Shown here piece after piece: positions 60,677 to 64,000 of a DNA stretch of 64,000 nucleotides (the stretch's first letter is position 1; every line of letters begins with the position of its first letter). Source of the stretch: Stenotrophomonas lactitubi (lineage in GTDB: Bacteria; Pseudomonadota; Gammaproteobacteria; Xanthomonadales; Xanthomonadaceae); the NCBI RefSeq assembly GCF_002803515.1, contig NZ_PHQX01000001.1, positions 3,100,001 through 3,164,000 of the forward strand. Direction: 5' to 3'. The position numbers and the translations under genes are program-made. The notes beneath the pieces are model-generated. The model saw only the letters and a list, made by a program, of their open reading frames with translations. It did not search any database and was not told the origin of the DNA.

Positions 60677-61181
60677 GGCAGTGCTCCTCGCAGACGGCAA
60701 GGCCACCCGCAGATGCGAGGTGGCGGACGGTGCGGGTTGGCGTACCGGATCACAACAATCAACAAAACACTCCGGCGGACTCTTCAAAGTCCCCACGCAC
60801 CGCCCGCCAAAGCAAGGGCATCGCGGTGCATTTTCCATGACGGCCTTCGGCGCATCAGAGGTTTGTTGATTGTTGGGTCGATTTCAGGACGCCAATCCCG
60901 GCCAGGGCGATGACCCCAGCCATGCCATCTCGCCAGCTGCATGCAATGCGGTCATGAGGCGAAAACGCCAAGCGGGCCAACCGTCTGCGGAACCGTGCGG
61001 TGTGACACGCACAGGGCGCGGAGTGCGTCACGCAGGTGTCGTGCGGGGCCAGAAACGCCGCGCCTTCGCGAAAACTGCATTGGCGTTGCATGCGACATTT
61101 CGCGCCGAGTGGGAGATTTCGACGACGGATGGATTCGTGCCGACCAAGGTCGGCACCTACCAAAGGAGCAGCCAGAATGAA
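60677..61181. other. 505 bp region with a structured element
   Basis: Between the small gene and the kinase gene. Holds the multi-hairpin element (60753-60875), and near 61139-61160 a GTGCCGACC-AA-GGTCGGCAC hairpin related to those at 18297 and 35754. Frames running through the region in either direction have no features I trust as coding. Confidence 0.55.
60753..60875 (-). ncRNA. Candidate structured RNA or leader element
   Basis: A perfect 14 bp inverted repeat (CAACAATCAACAAA / TTTGTTGATTGTTG) encloses 95 nt with three further stems: GGACT/AGTCC, GCACCGC/GCGGTGC, and TGA-x-GCC-GAA-GGC-x-TCA with a bulge. On the minus strand it lies about 77 nt before the ATG of the small gene, so it could be its leader; a MITE-like insertion is the other reading. 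No known family recognised. Confidence 0.4.
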
Positions 61182-62552
61182 TTACAGCGGCTTCGGCGAG
61201 AACGTCAGGGTGGCGATCACGCCACGGGCGCCGCCCGGGCGCACGCTTACCTGCCAGCCGTACAGGTCGCACAGGCGGCTGACGATCGACAGGCCGATAC
61301 CGCCGCCCTGCGAATGACCGGCATGGGTGCCGCGATAACCGCGCTGGAACAGCTTGGCGGCATCTTCCTCGCTCAGGCCCGGCCCGCTGTCGGTCACCGA
61401 TACGGCGTTGGCACCCACATGCACGCGGACTTCGCCATCCTGCGAATACTTCACCGCATTGCCGATCAGGTTGCCCAGCGCCACCGACAACGCCGCTTCG
61501 GGGGCGTCGATGACCAGATCGCGTTCGCCATCCAGATGCAGTTCCAGCGGCTTGCCACCCAACTGCGCGCGATGCGCATCCAGCAGCTGTTCGGCCACAC
61601 GCGCCACATTGCTGCTGCCCTGGCCGCGTTCGTTGCGCGACAGCAGCAACAGCGCGCCGATCAGATCGCTGCACTGTTGCTCGGCACGTTGGATGCGCTG
61701 CAGGCGCTGCAGCACCTTCTCGTCCAGGCCCGGGCGGGTCAGCAGCAGCTCGGTAGCGCCACGGATCACCGCCAGCGGCGTACGCAGCTCATGGCTGACG
61801 TCCGCATTGAACTCACGGTCGCGCTGCACCACTTCGGTCAGCCGCGAAGAATAGTCATCGAGCGCCTGGGCCAGCTGCCCCACTTCGTCATCGGGGAAGC
61901 GCGGCGCCAAGGGTTCGGGGTCGCTGGTGCCGCCACGGTACGCACGCAGGCGCGCGGCCAGATCCGAGACCGGCTTCATCACCTTGGAGGCCGACCACCA
62001 ACCCAGCACCAACGACAACAGGCTGAACACCAGCACCGACAGGAACAGCGCGCGGTTGAGCTGCTGCCCACCGCGAACGCTGTCGGTCATGTCGTAGGCC
62101 AGGAACGCCCAGGCATCAGGGGTCTTGCGCACGGCCAGCTTGTAGGAATAGCGCTCTCCGCGCTCGTCCACACCGCCCATGTTGTACAGGCCGTCCTTGA
62201 ACTCGTACCAGTCCGGCTCCTCCTCGCGCAGCGCCTCGAACTTGTCCGGCTTGATCAGGCGCGCGCGCATCTGCTGCACCGGCAGGTCGGGGTTGCGGTC
62301 CGGGCTTTCGTAGTAACGCCGCACGTACTCGCTGATGTTGCGGTTCATCACGTCTTCCACCAACTGGTTTTCCACCCGCATGCGGGCCCAGTTGGTGGCA
62401 AACGCGAACAGTGTCGTCAGGCAGAAGCCCAACAACACGAACGAGACGATGATGCGGCTGCGCAGACGCCGCCGATAAGGCGTGCGCCGGCGCTCCCCCT
62501 TGCTTGCCACAGAATCAGGCTTCCGGCGTGGCGATGCGGTATCCGATGCCAT
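61182..62552 (-). CDS. colS: Sensor histidine kinase, ColS-like
   Basis: Membrane kinase of 456 residues. Membrane segments at about 35-55 and 167-187 enclose a periplasmic domain with an ExxE pair (E130, E133 in VDERGER), like the metal-binding motif reported for Pseudomonas ColS. HAMP follows, then His254 in ADVSHELRTPL and an ATPase domain (GNLIGNAVKYS, DSGPGLSEED, GGGIGLSIV). The frame overlaps the end of the regulator gene by 38 nt, and a later start is possible. Xanthomonas ColRS lies in the same pil-cluster neighbourhood, which supports the name. Confidence 0.75.
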   Translation of the reverse strand: MASDTASPRRKPDSVASKGERRRTPYRRRLRSRIIVSFVLLGFCLTTLFAFATNWARMRVENQLVEDVMNRNISEYVRRYYESPDRNPDLPVQQMRARLIKPDKFEALREEEPDWYEFKDGLYNMGGVDERGERYSYKLAVRKTPDAWAFLAYDMTDSVRGGQQLNRALFLSVLVFSLLSLVLGWWSASKVMKPVSDLAARLRAYRGGTSDPEPLAPRFPDDEVGQLAQALDDYSSRLTEVVQRDREFNADVSHELRTPLAVIRGATELLLTRPGLDEKVLQRLQRIQRAEQQCSDLIGALLLLSRNERGQGSSNVARVAEQLLDAHRAQLGGKPLELHLDGERDLVIDAPEAALSVALGNLIGNAVKYSQDGEVRVHVGANAVSVTDSGPGLSEEDAAKLFQRGYRGTHAGHSQGGGIGLSIVSRLCDLYGWQVSVRPGGARGVIATLTFSPKPL

Positions 62553-63192
62553 GGCGGGTCTGGATCATCGGCACTTCAAAGGGCTTGTCCACCACAGCGC
62601 GCAGGCCATGGATGTGCACGCGCAGCGAATCGGAGTCCGGCAGCTCTTCGCCCCAGACACGGGTTTCCAGTTCCTGCCGGGTGACCACGGCCGGGGCCGC
62701 TTCCATCAACGCCTGCAGGATCTTCAGTGCGGTCGGGTTGAGCTGCAGCAGCTTGCCCTGGCGACGCACTTCCAGCGTGTCCAGGTTGTATTCCAGGTCA
62801 CCGGTTTCCAGCACGCGGGTCTGCACGCCCTTGCCGCGACGCGACAGGGCGTTCAGACGTACTTCGACTTCCTGCAGCGCGAACGGCTTGATCAGGTAGT
62901 CGTCAGCACCGGAATCAAAGCCAGCCAGTTTGTTGTCCAGCGAATCGCGCGCGGTCAACATCAGCACCGGGGTCTGCTTGCGTGCTTCGTTGCGAAGCTT
63001 GCGGCAGACCTCGATACCGTCCATGCCCGGCAGGTTGAGATCCAGGACAATCGCGTCGAACTCGTGCACGACAGCCAGATGCAACCCGGTCACTCCGTCG
63101 GCAGCGAAGTCCACGGTGTGGCCCCGGTCCTCCAGGTAGTCGCCCAGATTGGCCGCAATGTCGCTGTTGTCTTCGATTACCAGGATTCTCAC
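62515..63192 (-). CDS. colR: OmpR-family response regulator, ColR-like
   Basis: 225-residue response regulator from the GTG at 63192 (reading MRILVIEDNSD), preceded by AGAGGT 4 nt away; GTG at 63198 is an alternative. Receiver with phospho-acceptor Asp51 (IVLDLNLPG), Lys in DDYLIKPFALQE, then a winged helix ending MIQTRHGIGYRIA. Partner of the downstream kinase. In Xanthomonas ColR affects virulence and stress tolerance; in Pseudomonas it answers zinc and iron. Preceded by an exported-protein gene whose stop lies 2-8 nt upstream. Confidence 0.8.
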   Translation of the reverse strand: MRILVIEDNSDIAANLGDYLEDRGHTVDFAADGVTGLHLAVVHEFDAIVLDLNLPGMDGIEVCRKLRNEARKQTPVLMLTARDSLDNKLAGFDSGADDYLIKPFALQEVEVRLNALSRRGKGVQTRVLETGDLEYNLDTLEVRRQGKLLQLNPTALKILQALMEAAPAVVTRQELETRVWGEELPDSDSLRVHIHGLRAVVDKPFEVPMIQTRHGIGYRIATPEA

Positions 63193-63200
63193 TGTCACCT

Positions 63201-63674
63201 CTAATTGACGAATTTACCGACGCGCTGGGCCTGGCCCATGTCGCGCTGTGCCTTGTCCTTCTGCCGAGCACGCTCGGCGACGGTCATGCATTGCGTGGAC
63301 GACATGTTGGAACCGATGGCCTTCTCACGTCGGCATATTAGACGACTATCTTCACGCGCCTGTGTCAAAACGGTGTTCACGACCTGCTGATCGTTGAAGA
63401 CCTCAGTTCGTACCGATTCAGGCATCGCCTCCCTGGTCGGATACTGCTCGGCGGCGGCACGGATGCGAACCAGGGTCTCACGGACCTTGCCGCGCTCTTC
63501 CTGGCGCAGCTCGGAATAGGTTTCGCCGTCGTTGAGTTCGATCTCGATGCGCTCAATCTGCTGCAGCAGCGGCTTGCCCGGCAAGAACACCTCTTCGGCA
63601 CTCTTGGCCGCTGCCGAGGCAGCAACCAGCACCAATGCCGAAACCAGAACCGCTGATATCACTGGATGCTTCAT
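63201..63674 (-). CDS. Exported protein of unknown function, upstream of colR
   Basis: 157-residue protein with a Sec signal peptide (MKHPVISAVLVSALVLVAASAAAKS, cut near 24). The mature part is helical and charged, with a core FNDQQVVNTVLTQAREDSRLIC and the motif GSNM-x4-C-x-TVAER; two Cys bracket it and could form a disulfide. The stop TAG is a few bases from the colR start, so the three genes should form one operon. A partial paralogue lies next to it at the window edge. No known domain. Confidence 0.75.
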   Translation of the reverse strand: MKHPVISAVLVSALVLVAASAAAKSAEEVFLPGKPLLQQIERIEIELNDGETYSELRQEERGKVRETLVRIRAAAEQYPTREAMPESVRTEVFNDQQVVNTVLTQAREDSRLICRREKAIGSNMSSTQCMTVAERARQKDKAQRDMGQAQRVGKFVN

Positions 63675-63762
63675 ACAAACGAATCCCTGTCTGAGGTGAA
63701 CGCCGACTGTATGCGGATGCGCGCTCTGCCAGCAAGTGCTGGCCGGCAGGGTGCAGGCGGCC

Positions 63763-64000
63763 CTAAAGCTTGGAATCCGGATTCAAATTGCTATTGGTGC
63801 GCTGGTCGTTGAGCAGGGCCTTGCCCTTCTCTTCGATACGTCGCCGCTGGGCGACGGTCAGGCAGCGGCTCTTGGGCATATTGCTGCCCGTAGTGCGCTG
63901 GTATGAGCAGATCTGGCGACTGTCGTCGTGGGCGCGCGTGAGGATGATGTTGACCCGCTCCTGATCGTTGAAAACGTCGTTCTGCACCTGCGGCGGCAAC
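63763..64000 (-). CDS. Paralogue of the preceding exported protein, 5' part missing
   Basis: C-terminal ~79 residues of a frame that runs off the right edge of the window, ending NSNLNPDSKL. Shares FNDQ-x2-VN-x2-LT-x-A-x2-DSR-x-IC and GSNM-x4-CLTVAQR with the gene at 63201. The two lie in tandem, 88 bp apart, on the same strand, so they arose by duplication. The true start cannot be seen. Confidence 0.72.
   Translation of the reverse strand, partial: LPPQVQNDVFNDQERVNIILTRAHDDSRQICSYQRTTGSNMPKSRCLTVAQRRRIEEKGKALLNDQRTNSNLNPDSKL

Noticed and set aside
60855..61163. Possible small gene of 102 residues on the minus strand upstream of the structured element
   Set aside because: No ribosome site, no signal or motif; it runs through the hairpin repeat near 61139 and the 14 bp inverted repeat.
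60870..62684. 604-residue plus-strand frame opposite the ColS-like kinase
   Set aside because: Antisense to a kinase with all conserved boxes; no domain of its own.

Overview
The window looks like chromosomal DNA of a Stenotrophomonas species, most likely S. maltophilia or a close relative. The reasons are the GC-rich sequence, the divergent pair blaL2/ampR (the chromosomal L2 cephalosporinase and its regulator), xanthomonad-type gene order (yebC-ruvC-ruvA-kup, pilS-pilR beside pilB-pilin-pilC-pilD-coaE, a ColRS-like system next to the pil cluster), and many short palindromes that begin with GTAG, as in the SMAG family of S. maltophilia. This assignment comes from protein and repeat recognition, not from a database search. 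I saw no tRNA, rRNA, CRISPR array, IS element or prophage.

Layout. 1-6.6 kb is a minus-strand block: kup (cut by the window edge), ruvA, ruvC, yebC, an alpha/beta hydrolase, a GNAT acetyltransferase, a poly-acidic small protein and aspS. 6.8-11.6 kb holds a secreted DUF3011 repeat protein, a lipoprotein, a CPA2 antiporter and blaL2/ampR. 11.7-22.98 kb holds a YheS-type ABC-F ATPase, a TonB-dependent receptor, a YbaL-type antiporter, a MetY-like sulfhydrylase, and an RstAB-like two-component system followed by MipA/OmpV. 23-35.7 kb has clpB with a convincing heat-shock promoter, a DUF3014 protein, a GST, an NCS2-type permease, a 0.7 kb repeat-filled gap, poxB, two exported proteins and a second TonB receptor. 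35.9-39.8 kb is a translationally coupled otsB-GH15-otsA trehalose operon. 40-48.5 kb carries a DCC protein, pgeF, rluD, bamD, a secreted lipase-like hydrolase, nadE and sucCD. 48.9-60.2 kb is the type IV pilus core: pilS, pilR, pilB, two pilins, pilC, pilD and coaE. 60.3-64 kb has a small unknown gene, a candidate structured element, the ColRS-like pair and two tandem paralogous exported proteins.

The most unusual part is the pilin locus. Two divergent pilin genes flank a two-gene cassette of visibly lower GC: an ICMT-like membrane methyltransferase and a beta-lactamase-fold serine-hydrolase lipoprotein, overlapping by 4 nt. The PilS/PilR genes lie nearby, and the first pilin has a GG-N10-GC sigma-54 promoter upstream. 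Whether the cassette modifies pili or the envelope is unknown; it is the best candidate here for an undescribed accessory system.

Other structural signals are two inverted copies of a ~100 bp palindrome whose loops are conserved while the stems differ but still pair, REP-type repeats that supply the stop codons of three genes, and a ~120 bp multi-hairpin element closed by a 14 bp inverted repeat upstream of a small unknown gene.
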